Assembly: GCA_013397075.1 (NCBI GenBank)
Contig: VWZS01000496.1
Span: 930,001 to 994,000 of the forward strand
Direction: 5' to 3'
Length of the DNA: 64,000 bases
Source: Rhabdornis inornatus
Lineage: Eukaryota > Chordata > Aves > Passeriformes > Rhabdornithidae
Position 1 is the first letter of the stretch. Each line of letters begins with the position of its first letter. Both the position numbers and the translations under genes were made by a program. The notes beneath the pieces were generated by a model that did not search any database, was not told the origin of the DNA, and saw only the letters and a list, made by a program, of their open reading frames with translations. Shown in pieces: positions 12,858-25,900 of the stretch.

Positions 12858-15800
12858 TGGAAAAGGGAGCTAAGGAGCCTGGAGTTCAGTTGGTGCTATT
12901 TTGTTATGTGTGTCTTGAAGTGAGTTGCATCTCTCCTAATTTCAGTACTCTAAAATAAAAATTAGTTGTATCTTTTAAGATTTTAAGGACATATTAATCA
13001 GTGGTAGATTCTACAATGCTTGGGACTCAGAAATAGAGACTAAAAGATTATTATCCATTGGTAAAAATATAGACTTAGATGACTCTTTGAGGTTTTTTCA
13101 AAACTACTTTGATTCACATGGAAAAAAAAGAATCACTAGTGAGGAACTGATGTAATAAAAATGTAACCAAATATTATCTTTAAATATACATATAAAATAA
13201 ATGTGATAAAAAGGCTTAGACATTTTTGAAACTCGTGGAAAAATTAGTTAGTGACGTGGTAACAGAAATGTGGTATTTCATGCTGTTGGCATAGTTACTA
13301 CATAAATTAATTACTCCTGACGTGGTATACTTTGTGTACTGAATTGTAGTGCAATATCAAATTAATTCCCTCTGGGATGATTGGTTGGTTGTGATTGACA
13401 CAATCACTTTTGTACCTTCCAACTTCATAATTTCTGGGAAGATGAAGAGTCCCCAGGTACACTGCAGGAACAGACTGCCCAATCAGTGTGAAGTAGAATT
13501 TATAATTCATGCTTACATGGTGTGATGGGATGAAGAAAGGTAAATGAGAGCATGATTTATAATTAATACCTCATTTCTAAGATTTGAAAACAATTCTTAA
13601 CCGCATGTTCCCTGAGATGGGCTGGCAGGAGTCATAGCTAAGGTCTCAAAGGCATCTGAAGGTTTTGGTACTCCTATTGGCAAGAGCTGTAGGAGGGCAG
13701 CAGTGCAGTGGGGACAGCCCATCACCTTGAACCCCACTGCTTTTGTGGGTCATTTAGGATATGGCACATGTGTCTTGTTACACAGAAGATAAACTCTGTG
13801 TGCATTCCATAACAGTCTTGCTCAGCTCCCCAAACTGATATTTAGTGCTGCATAGTGCATGATAGATCTGCTAAATAAAACACTTCTGCAATTTAACCCT
13901 GAGCCTATTGGTGTAAATTTTTTGTCAAAAATTTTTTCATCAGTTTTTTGCAGCAGAAATGATAACAAGAAATCTAATTTTGCAGTCAAAAGCAAAGGGG
14001 TGACAAAGCCCTGTACTATATCTGAAAGACTGTTTGTTGCTTTTTTAATACAATAGCCTGGATGTGTCCCTTGGAGCCTTTTAGCCACCAATGCAAAATA
14101 CCCCAATGAATTATTGCCTTGAAAAGCTGGAGTGTGTGAATGGTCCTTCTAGTCCACTTGGTACATTTCTGCTTTGCATGATGAACTTCAGTAGCTCAAC
14201 TCCATTCTCGGGAATGTTTCTTTCTTTAAAAAAAAAAAAAAAAGTTTTGGAATTAACAGTATTGGTTAATAGACAACTTTTTGTGCTGGCCTCATCCAAG
14301 CCAGGCTGTGCAATCAACAGGAAAGATAAGAAGGTCAAACAGGAAGAGCTGTGCTGGAGTCAGTTTTGAGCAGACCTGAGAAAGGCAGGGATCTGCCTGC
14401 TCTTTACCAGCATGTTACAGTCCATCAGACCTGGAAAAGGTAGGGGAAGCCCTGTGCTCTGTCTACATCTCCCTCTTTTGCTCTCTTTTAGGTACTTGTG
14501 GTCAGGTATTTGACTGTGGGTTTATTGTCAATGTGTTGGAATTGCAGCCAGTTCAATGGGTAATTTTGGTAGTGTTCTGTTCTTTGGTGTGTCCATAATG
14601 AAATCACTGGAAAATATGTGTAAATGTGATTTGTCACAGTTATGAGAACCTGCTGGGATTTTCTGTGCTGCTCTGTTTCCCTCTTCTAAGTAGTGTGGTG
14701 TTAGCTGAGCTGCAATTCAGTAGCAACAGCTCCTACTTTATTCCTCTGCATTATCTGCCACAGGCCAAATTCTGTCACATCTAGCACTCTGAATGAAGTA
14801 CTGAGATTCACAGATGCCTTTTATAGTTTTCTAACAGTGATCTGTTTTTTGTTTTAAAGCATCCCTAGAATTTATGCTTATTTTTAAGCAGTTACAAGAT
14901 TGTGGATCATAGTCTCCAATTTTCCATATCTAAACTTGGAAATTTTGGACATATGATGCTTTTAGAGCTGTGTTGGAATAGAGGATGGAATATATATTTC
15001 AGTGAACTGAGATATAAAGGAAATTAATCATAAAGAGGGCTAAAGCTTTTAAAGAAATCTATTGCATCTCTGAAGCTTGCTAGGGCTGTTTTGTTTGTAG
15101 ACCAGCAGGGAACAATGATACCGCTTGCAACACTGTTTACTGAGAATTGGTAACTAACCTAAAGTTACTTCCGTGATAAAGGAGTCAATCTTCCACTTTT
15201 GAAAGCACTCAGATTCCTAAGTTTGTTTACCCTGATTATAGATTTACTTACCTTTCTGTATACATAAAAATGGTTGCCTATACAGAACCTAGTGTGGGGT
15301 TTTTTTCTTACATTCATTCCTGTGACTGAATTTCATAAAGTCTATGGTTTACTCTCAAAGGAAAAAGTTTGTAATGATCTTGGCTTTAAGATGTTTTTAG
15401 CCTAATACAGAAGAGGTGAAATGTTAATTGAAACTGGAAGGAAGGAATAAAATAACTACTCTAGCATCAGTTTGGGAAAATGACCTAGATTAACTTAGGG
15501 CAGTATAGTTCAAGACAGGTCTTAGTAAGTCATTAATACATTGTCCTGAGACTCATAGAGGGAAGAAGATGAATGCAAAATATATTGTATTGCATACAGG
15601 TTTCAGGAAATTACTTTGAATAATATTTCATTTCATCATAACATTTTTGTATACCAGGTTCTAGTCTCAGAAATATACCTTTAGAGGGAGAGAGAGAATC
15701 TGGTTCAGTGAATGTTACTGGTTTTCTCCTTCAACACCATTTAAAAGGGAATGAATTTGTGTTGCTGTCATCCACAATACCTCTTAAAATAATAAAAAAA

Positions 15801-15999
15801 GGCAGGGGAGAAAAACAACCCTCAGCCTACATGGAAAATCTCAAACTATATGTTCTTTTTCTGATTAGTTGGGCTTTGAAAACACTCAGCAAAAAGGAAG
15901 AAGCAACACACAGAAAAGCATGATAAAGGAATTATTTTATTTATTTCCAGAAGGGAAAATAGTGTCTCATTTCTACCTGAAGTTCAACAGCTGTTGGAT

Positions 16000-16270
16000 A
16001 CTGTCCTTTCCTGCCTGCTGTGCCCTGAGAAGGGACAGGGAAGGTGGAGTGACCTTCTGAGCCTCACAAGCCTGGAGAGGGGCGTGGGGCAGCACACAGA
16101 GCTGCTGGACACACTCCCAGTGTCCGGGGAGCTCGGGCCACAGGGAGGGAGGACACCAGTGCACCCAGGAGCACTGAAGGGCCTGAGCTGTCCAGCATCT
16201 GCCACTCCTCTTTCTGCTGCCCCAGAAACTGAGCATCCCCCCTCCCCTGGGGAGTGCCACATCTTGACCA
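16000..16270. other. GC-rich patch of unknown origin
   Basis: About 270 bases are clearly richer in G and C than the flanks, with open frames on both strands (plus 15994-16287, minus 15984-16382). I recognise no protein motif and no repeat family. It could be an old retroelement piece, an untranslated exon or a regulatory element. CpG density is modest, so it is not a second island. Confidence 0.35.
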
Positions 16271-18726
16271 AGTGGCTTTTATTTTGAGTAGAGTTTGGCT
16301 CTAGGTCCAGAAAAATAGGAAGATCATTAGGTTTTATGGCCAACATCCTGCACCAAACAGGAATTTTTCGGTCAAGCCTCAAAGAGCTTGAGAAAAATAG
16401 TTTTATCTAAATTATAAATAAAATGTTTAGTCAGTACACATATTTTACACATAAATGTAGATTGTAAGAACTAGTTAGAGATGACAAACTTTATATGGTG
16501 AGTGGTAGATCTTTAATCTTGAAGATCCTAATCTTGTATTTGTTGCTATCAACAAATGGTAAGTTAGCAACTAACCATTATACTTACTAGCATTATAGGT
16601 TTATGAAAAAATCTCTAATAATGAGAGTGACTCAAGCACTGCAGTTTAATATTCTCTAAAGCTGTTTTGTATTGGATGAAGGTCTTTCTCTGGCTCTGTG
16701 CTATTAAATCTGATTTAATTTGAGGTGGAAAAGTTTAATAATTGAGGAAGCATCAGCATAATAAATGGGATAATTATACTGTAGCTTTGCTTATGTGTCT
16801 TGGAGTACTTACATGGTAGTTAAAGGCAAATAATGAAAGTACAGAGATGTAATGTAAATTTCTATGAAATCTTTGTCTCTTGGGACCCAATTTGTGTCAG
16901 GATACATTTAGATGCCAGATAAACATTCAAAAGGGCCTAGGCAGATGAGGGGCCTAGCTACAGAGAAGTTTACTATTTTGTTCTCAGTACTTACACAAAG
17001 CCACATGGGTTGACATCTGGTGGCTAAGGCAAACATTAAAAATAGGAAAGGAATCTGTAGAGGAGAACACAGCTGCTAAAAATGTTTGAGATTTGAGTTT
17101 TTCTTCTGTGCATCTTGGAAGAACCCAGAGAAAACATACCAAAGAACATACCTGTTTTGCTTTTCTTTCATTCATTCTGATTTTTTTTTCCCTTGGCTTA
17201 GGCTCTATGACTGAATCTTCTTAAACAAATTATATCCATTTTGATTTGTTCAGATGTCCTACTTGCTCTTACAGCACCAAGCTTTCTAAGTTCATTGACA
17301 GACCTGCATATATGTTACCCTTACCAGCAGAAGTTGATGCAGAAGACATGAACAATTTTATCAGTATCTCTTTTCTAATTCAACTGAATTCTAATAATTC
17401 CAGTCAGAGTATGTTTGTTTTCCTAAATTTTGTGCAGGTTGATATTTTTTCTTGTGGGTAAGAGCTTATGGAAAAAAATAAATAATCTGAACACTGAATT
17501 TCATTTCTGGGATTAAGGGTAATCCTGATCTAAAAATAACAACTGGTTTTGGATTCACAGAACAATGTAATTTAAACAACCTCCTTTGGAACAAAATTAT
17601 CATTAATACCAAAATATTTACATCTTCATCAACAGGAGATAATATTATTTACAAAATATGTACAGAAAAGTATTTAATTTCTACGTGTGAAAATTGGAAT
17701 GTATTGCATATAATCCTGGTACAGTAGTGAACAGAATGGTGTTAGCTACTGGTATTACTTCAAGGAAAAGATAAGCTATATAAATGGAAAAATGGATCCC
17801 TGGCAAAGTGAGTTTGGCCTTTGGCGGGCCTGTATTTTTAATCATTTATAACTAGGTCATCAAGTCTGATAGGCAGTTTTTCAGTGTCAACCAAAGATGT
17901 TAATGAAAATGTTCTTCTGTAAGAGAAGGGATAAAAATTACTTGTGTTTGAGTTACCACCTGTGTTTCATAGGTGTATATATGAATTTTTACACACAGCT
18001 TTATATAGAAAACTGTGATGCAGCACCAAAAGCATCTTTTGAAAGTCATCCTCAGCGCTCTGAAAGGCACTTTTGGATAAATGGCAAAATGGGACAATGA
18101 AAACATTAAAGCAAAATCCAGCCTAGATTTCTTCATTCTTCATTAACTTGTGGTAGATATGGTTATGATTTAATTCTCTGAGCTGGTCATACAACCTGTG
18201 ACTATACCTCATTAATTTTCTATAATTGCATAACTTGCCTCAGTCTATATATAGTTCACTGTTTTTTTCAAGCAGTGCTCATTTGGGGTAAAGGTTTCAA
18301 TGACTGTAAAAGAGTAGGAAAGTTGTGCAGACAGATCTTGCCTTGTCCCATGTACCTCACTACCCTGGCAGACTGCTGGCAGCTGTTTTGCTGTTCACGT
18401 TGCTACTTGGTTTGCTCAGGTTTAGGGATCTGTGATGGGAAGCTTGGAGGGCAAGAAGTGTTGGAAGGTGGGATTGGGAAGAAAAAGGCCAGAACCATGT
18501 ACTTTGGGACATGCCATTGCATGGTAAATGGAGAAGCAAGACATTTCTTGACCAGACTGAAGGCAGGTCATAAGTGGATACTAGGTGGCCAGGCACTAGT
18601 CTGAGGCTTTAGCAGAGCAGAAGTGCAGCTTTCATCTAGAGCATCAGATTTAACCAATTTCTGCTGGAAAACAAACGAGATGAAATTTCCCAAAGATCAC
18701 AGCCTTGGACACTCATCATAAATGCA

Positions 18727-18740
18727 GCTCATTAATGAGC
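18727..18740. other. 14-base palindrome with CATTAATG core
   Basis: GCTCATTAATGAGC is a perfect inverted repeat. The core holds two overlapping TAAT-type half-sites, the kind of sequence bound by homeodomain proteins. Function is an inference; a palindrome of this length can occur by chance. Confidence 0.35.
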
Positions 18741-19658
18741 ATGGCTGGAATAAACACAGAGGATTTCAGATTAAATCCAAATGACAGGAAAAAGAAAAAT
18801 CTATCCTGTGGCTTTATGATATCATTTAGAGACACATGAAAGCCCACTGAGGAAAAGGGTGTAAATATCAGCGGGCATGTTCTGGTTACATGAGTCAAGT
18901 CCTTTGTGGATGCTTTGGCTGGTGGTCTGGCTGCATCTTCCTGACCCTGAAGTAGCTTATTCCCAAGAAATGGGATTGCAGAATGCCTCACCTCAGTGAC
19001 TGGAGGGAGCAGTGAAGCTTGCAGCTGCTTGTGCTGTAATGTCATTTCTATTCCTTCTTCCTGATCATGCCAAGTGGAGTCTTGCTGCCAGACTCAGCCT
19101 CTAGCTTCAGTAGGGTTTAATTTTTCTGCTTTGCTTCAAAGTAATATTTGGATCCTTGGATGCCTGTCTTCCTGAACAGTGGGTTCCTGTGGAGGATCCA
19201 TTCTTTAGCTGAATTTATATAAACCTTCTTTGTTGTTTGAATTCAGCATGCAGTACTTTTTCCATTCTTGTCGCCTTTAGAAAATGATGTTTTTCCCCTG
19301 CAATCCCTCTGTTAATGTGAATGATGTTATCCCTGGGAGGATCTGCTTTATAGCTGGCCAAGAATGAATAATTAGCAGTGGGCACAAGTACATTTCACTT
19401 CAGGCCTTGTATTGTTGCTTTTAGCCAAGCCTGTTGCTTTGTTCCTAAAGCAGTGATGCCACCTCATTGCAGGAGCTTTTTCTCAGAGAAATTTGGGTGT
19501 TACACAACAGTTCCTCTGAAAGAAGCATATAGGAAATGCTTTAATCCATATTACAATTAAAAATAATACCTGCAGGAGAGGGACAGCTCTTGAATATGTT
19601 AATCTTTCCTGACACTTTAAAAAAGTATATTATTGATTTTTTTTTTTTCCCCTTTCAG

Positions 19659-19910
19659 GTTGTTGATAATGTTAATTTTGTCGCTGTGAGGAACTTCAAA
19701 TTATGGAGAGTTTGGCATTGGCAGGTGGCACATCTTCGCACAGCACAAACACCATTGTCCCTGCTCTGGAGGGAGAGCAAGACAGAAACTTGAAGAGGGA
19801 AGAAACAGAGCAGGGAATGTGCCGGTGTGACTGCCAACACGCGGAGAGCAATGCTGCCATCAGCACTCTCGGGGATGCGGTTGGGACGGACACGTTGCAA
19901 GAACAAACGG
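19659..19910 (+). CDS. SH3TC1: SH3TC1 coding exon 1 (5' UTR plus residues 1-69)
   Basis: The acceptor is a long pyrimidine tract ending CAG at 19658, so at least one non-coding exon must lie upstream. The start ATG at 19703 has A at -3 and G at +4. The Met-Glu-Ser-Leu start resembles the human Met-Glu-Asn-Leu. The encoded segment is polar and poorly conserved, with a Cys-Arg-Cys-Asp-Cys cluster at about 40-44. The donor is ACGG|GTAAGA and the exon ends in phase 1. The start is chosen because no in-frame upstream ATG exists within the exon. Confidence 0.82.
19669..19689 (+). other. Short upstream ORF in the SH3TC1 leader
   Basis: Inside the 5' untranslated part of the first coding exon an ATG at 19669, with A at position -3, opens a six-codon frame that ends in TGA at 19687-19689. 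This is 13 bases before the main ATG at 19703. If the exon begins at the acceptor 19657-19658, this uORF is in every such transcript and could reduce initiation at the main start. Confidence 0.5.
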
Positions 19911-22900
19911 GTAAGACCTCAAACAATGGTCAAACATCCTGGTGCCTCTGCTCCCGACTGCTCCTTTGCTTGAATTACTGTTTTGTAAATGGTGCACAAG
20001 CTGAGAACTGTCATGTGTTTTTCACAGAATCACAGAACCCAGACGGGCTTTTTTTGAAATACAACAAGCAGCTGTATTTCCTCCATAGAAATGCTGCATA
20101 GATTGGACTATTGAACAATCTATGCTGAAATTCACTTGGGGCAGGCAAATGGATTATGTTTTAGTAAGATAAAAGGAGATGAAAATTATCAGAACTCAAG
20201 AGCCAGGGTACTGAAATATAAGTTCTTTTTCTAGCACTTTTTGCTATATCTATAAGATTCAGAAGCCAAGTTTCTATTTTAATAATTTTTTAAAGTTATT
20301 TTTTCATCAGAGGTATAGTACTGCCTTTGTGCAAAAGAAAACCTACTTTGTGATGTAAAATCATGCAAGTCAGAAGGACCTTTTGGGTAGAGGAGTGGAG
20401 TGACATAGGTAGGTAGCAGCAGCCAGGGTCTTGGTTTACAATAGGCTCAAGAGCTTTCTTAATGTGAAAATACTTCAATCATGAAAAAAAGGCTATTTCA
20501 TTTAAAAGTATATGTTCTGCGACTTGCACAATGTCTTTCTGTTCACAACTGCAATGTTTCTGACATCAAAGACCAGGTACAAGCATCCCAGGGCAGTGTA
20601 AAGTAGCTCTTTAGCTTTCCAAGAAGTATGCAAGACATACCACCAGGTAGGAGTTCATATTAAGTTTTTGAACCTGGTTATAGTACTTTAAACAGTTTAA
20701 ACATATTCAAACTGTGTTTATAGTATCTCTTTTCTCAAATTTACCAGCAAACTATTATTTTAAATTAAATTGATGAGTAATTCAAATGCTTGCTGATAGC
20801 CTTTGCCTTTTCCTAAAAGTTACAGAAATGGATGTTAATGTCTTGATAAGTACCTTTCAAGGAGAGTTATAGTTTTTAATATCAAAATAATAGTGATAAT
20901 AGTTTGCATATCAAAAAACATGCTAATTTATTGTCTTTGTCACCTATTAAATTATTATCAATATGATAACATGTTGTCAAAGTTTTGACAACTTCTGTGT
21001 TTATAATTGTGACTAAAACCAGAAAAAGCAGAACTACAGATAAGTCTGGTCCCAGAAGCTCTAGGGATTCTAAATTTAGAATGTTTCCTAAACACAGTCA
21101 GCCTGCACTGCAGTGAGATTACTATCAAATTTCTATTTAAAAACAAACATCACATAGTTCGTATTAAGAAAATAAATAAAACCCCAACCCCAATGCTTCT
21201 GTCAAACACCCAACCGAAACCCTACAAAACTAAAGCATTTGGGATTTCAGTTTCTAATTTTAATATGGGCTAGCAGTAGGCCTTAAAGACAATGTTTTTA
21301 GTGCTTACTTACTTTCTTTGTGAGGTGGAAAAACTGTTTTATGTATCCTTATTTATTTGTATGACTTTGTCCTTGTAACCTTCATAGATGCACTTGAGGA
21401 AACATGCAAAATACTTGAAAATTACCATGCGCTGCCATATTACAGGGTTTTTTTTAGAAGCAGAGCTTCATAGGATAATGTCTTGGGATACATGAAAATT
21501 GTCTGAGAAATTTTCTACTAAAAATGAAAGATCTATTTCTCTTGCTTTTATTCTTAGAAATATGAAGCCTTGTCTTCACTGATAGTTGCTCAGGGAGCCT
21601 TGGTTGCAGTGGATGTTTTATCAGCATGAAAATATATCATTCCCCAAAGAGAGGAAGAAATATGGGCTAAAGTAAAAAAGCAGATTACTATTAACACAAA
21701 ACATACCTTGTGATATTTTTCTGAAACTTCAAATAATTTGATTTTACAGTACCCCCTCACAAGTATTACATACACATGTAACAGGTAAAGAGAAGAGTTA
21801 TTTTTCTCCATGTATTAATTGGTACATGACACAGCAATTTATACCACTGAAGCATCAGTGGGAGCCATTTTTAGTGTAGGTGCAAGGGAAGAGACAATTA
21901 GGTCTTACCCTTGTTCCCTCCCAAATGAGAATTCTGTTTCCTGAGGACCTGTCTTTCCACCAATTCTCCACCTTGAAATTTCACATCAAAATGATGCAAT
22001 AAAGATTTAACTTCCCCCTCCACCCCAGGAGCAAAGAAATATTCTGCAGATACTTTTTGTGGCATTTGGGAATTACATACCAGGAAGGGGAGAAAATATT
22101 TAATCTCTCTTAGAAATTATCTGATTCATCAAATGCTTTGAAAGCATGGGGTATTTTGTTGGGGTTTTTTCAGTGTGATTTATGACTTAGAAAAGGCACG
22201 TAACCATTCCTTTCATTTATCATAATAGAGTGTTCTCCAAGTGAAAAATGCATGAATGTCAGTTCAAGGACCCTTCCCAGTCAGGCAGAGAATTTTCCAA
22301 CTGGTAAGGCATTTTTTCCCTCATCCTATCTTTATATTATAATGCTTTTCTCATTGCTTACTTTTTATTTTTGAGACAACTCAACTATGTCAACATTTGC
22401 AGTCATTGCTCCTGTAAGGTTTATAATGTATTTCAGGATAGCTGTGAAGTGACCAACTTGTACATAAGATTTGTTGAGAATTTCTCATAAAAAGAGGGAG
22501 CAACTGCTATAAAAACCAGGAATAATTTATGTACTATATTGTATACTGGTTAAAAAAAAAAATAAAATAAGAGAAGCAAATAAAAAGTTCATTGCCTATT
22601 TTACATATGACTTTCAATCCTTCAGATGGCTTATTTTTTAAAGTTTGTAGCCTTTCCAAGTATCTATTTTTATTGTTTTTAATGCTGTATTTTCAGGGAG
22701 TGTCAATTGAGTGCAGTTCTTCAGTAAGTGGGTTCAGTAGGCTTCACCTCTGGAGAGCTCGTGGCAGGCACTGTGAACTGAGGGTCTTGGCACATTTTCA
22801 TTCTTGTGCCATCAAAACCAACACTGAGCTGTTCCCTGCTCTCTGACTTGACCTGACAAATCACATCAGGAAGACAGTCTTCCCCAGGCATATGGTTATT

Positions 22901-25900
22901 TCTAGTAAAATTATTTGTGCTTTATGTACCTGCTTGTCTTGCTGTGTACAGAATTTGGGTTCTTTGTAGCTGGAGGTATGGGTCAGGGCTCACAGAAGTA
23001 GATAGGACATTATAGTGGGGTTTTAGACCGTATTTAATCTCTAGAAGGCATTCTTATAGGATTTTTTTGACAGAAGTAGCTGTATTTCTGTTGTTTTAAT
23101 CCAATGTAATAGTTATTTCATTAACATTAACCTTCCATAAAAGTTAGATTGTATGTCTATCCTTACATATTTACTTCAGAACCAATTTGATTATGTAAAA
23201 TGAACACATATATATACTTAAGTAAGTCTTCTCTTGTGCCAGTATGTTTTATGTTTTCAGGTAAAATGGAAAGGCCAATAATTCTGCTCTAGCAGTGATC
23301 TGAACAACATTCAGAGACTGTAGTTTGTGTTCTTTCTACTGACAATTGACTATATGGCCACAGCTTAAAGGGAGAGGCCTCGTAATTCAGTAACACAGGT
23401 TTATGTTTCTGAGCAACCCTTCTTGACCTTAAAGTAATGAGTAATTTAGGTGCAAGTCATGGTAAAACTCCTGGAGACATGCATAGGAAGCCCTCTGAAA
23501 ACAGATCAAGATACAGCATATTAAACTAGAATGTGAAAAGCATCTATTTTACCGGATTAAAATATGAGACTCAGAGGAGGTGGAATATTTTAGTATGCAC
23601 AACAGTGCCATATTTCTGGAAGCATGACCTAGTTACATACTTTGCAATTTGAATTCTTCCTGACTGGGTATTATTGGCTTATGTGTGCCCATCTGGGTGT
23701 CTGAAAACGTATGATTTACAGTTATTGAGCTAAATTAATGAATTAATGCAGAATGAAAGCAGCTTTATCAAAGATCCTCTTTATGTGAGAGAAGCTGGCT
23801 GGAGCTGTAGCCTTAGCTGTAGTAAAAAGTTCTCATGAACAGATGCCAACAGCTTGGGAATAGATATCTGTCTGCTTTCAGATGTGCTGGGAAAATCATC
23901 TAAGTGAGCTTTTAGTTGGACCATTTAACTTAGTTGGTACTGTTCAACCAGCTCAGCTGAGAAACAGCTTTTACAACATTTGATTTATAAAAGCTTTCTG
24001 AAGTAGGGGGGGTGACATGCCAGATAGCTATCAATTTAAGATTTGTATGAAGGGTTGTAACATGCTGAACTATCTGTTGTTCAGGGCTTTTTATGGTGAT
24101 GACAGTATCTGTTTACTTTGATTTTTGATATGCATAGATTAGCTGGAAATCTGGGCATGTTTGCAATGCCCAGAGCTGTCTAAATTAACAAATGACCAAT
24201 CTACTTGCTTTTTTCTTTTTTTTTTTTTCTCCTTCACCATCTAGAAATGAAGTTGTCTCTCAAAATTGTTTCATGCTAGGCTCCTATGTCTACAGGATGA
24301 TAAAAACGTTAAAGAAACATGCAGTAGATCAGTGTTCTGTGTGCCTGTCTCTGAAGCTGAAAAAATATACCTTAATGTATATTCTATGATTTTGAGGTAC
24401 TTTCTGGTTCTCCAAAGCTGATTCACAAAGCTTGTAGTAACGAAAATGGCTATCCTCCTCCAGATATCTCCTTGAAACTAACAATGGTAAAAAGAAAGAG
24501 TGGATGTCCTGATCCCAGGCTCCAAAAACAGCTCAGAGGGCAGCTCCGTCTTCTGGAAAATGACAGCAAGGAGGTGATGACTGTCTTCAGTGTAAGTCAA
24601 TTGCTTGGAAATGGTTTTATTTGTTTAAATAATACCACCCTGTGCTACTGAAATGGTCTGCAAGATATTTGGGTCCTATTTCCATCTACATACTGGGTGC
24701 TTGAATTCAAGTGACCAGTTTCCTATGGCCTGAAAACATTTAGGGACTTTATAAATATTGAATTATTGAAAAAGACTGGAGTATCAAATTGATGTAAAAA
24801 AAAAATAAACCCACCTTAATAAGTGATTGAATGAGTTTATTTAAAAAAAAATCTGTTTTACATCAAGGGAAATAATAAGGATTTGATTTATTTCAATTTG
24901 GCCTTGTATTGACTCATTATTTCAGTTTCTAGATGCTTGGAGTTATTTGGCAAGCTAATTTCCTGGGAAGCTCACTGCTAAGCCAAAGAGGAAGCCTGAA
25001 AGAGAATAGCCTAAGCATTGGACTTCCTAGGGCTAAATGGCCATAACTTTAAATAGCATATAATTGTTGGCCAAATTTCATTACTGTCTTTAATTTTTTT
25101 TGTGTAAGGCAAACCCGTTCTCTACAACCAATGAGGTTTGCTTTGAATAAAGGTTAGTCTCCTCCTCTGTCTGGAAAAAAAAAATCAGAATGATACCATT
25201 TAACCTCTGGTGTGTCTTTTTTTGTCTGTGCCATGGGTTTCAGCCTCCTTCACTAGCAAACAAAACTACTGAAATCTTAATTAGTTATGGTTTTGACTAA
25301 TACAGACACATGTTTCTACACCATTTTCCTTTCACATGTTGTGACCAGCCCACCACCAGGCTGCTGACTTTGTGGCTGTGCAAACAGTCTGTACTTTTGC
25401 TTCTCTGCTCTGGATTGTGTTTAGAGGGAGATGGAGGAAGGAAGATGGGATTCGGAGGCAAATGGATAGATTTGTGGCCTTATTAGAAACAGACTGGAAA
25501 AGACTTTGAAGGAAACAAGATTGATAATGTTAAGTTTCATTAGAATGTTGTTTTGATATTCAGCAGTGCATGAAGCCCCTGAGGCTGACATACTTTAGCA
25601 TGTGTTGGCAATTTATTAATAGATATCAGGCTCTCATTAATATGTAATCTAGTGTAGAAAGGTGCATGCAGAAGATCAAAGTAGTGATGAGACATGCTTG
25701 CTGAAGAAGCCTAGGTTGGACTTTTATATTTTAATGTGTTCAGATTGTGTGAATTGAAAATAAGGATGTTAAGCAGAATTAATTCAAAGATATTTTAAAA
25801 TTGTGCTGTAACAGTCATAAAATCAGTGGATCAGCTCCTTCTTACTCAGGTTATAGAAAGTTTGAGGACAATTTCCTCCCTGTTGTCTTGAGTTAGACTC

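Larger units (their letters stand above)
12858..19658. other. Upstream or intron 1 sequence, no gene seen
   Basis: This is mostly AT-rich non-coding sequence with a 16-base poly-A run at 14228-14243. A GC-rich patch at 16000-16270 and a 14-base palindrome at 18727-18740 are listed separately. No exon or RNA gene is supported. Confidence 0.4.

Noticed and set aside
13910..14243. Opposed frames around 13.8-14.4 kb
   Set aside because: They are overlapping frames on both strands of AT-rich DNA running through a poly-A tract, without motifs.
20025..20040. CACAGAATCACAGAAC, like a CR1 terminus
   Set aside because: Only 16 bases match and the following sequence does not continue as CR1.
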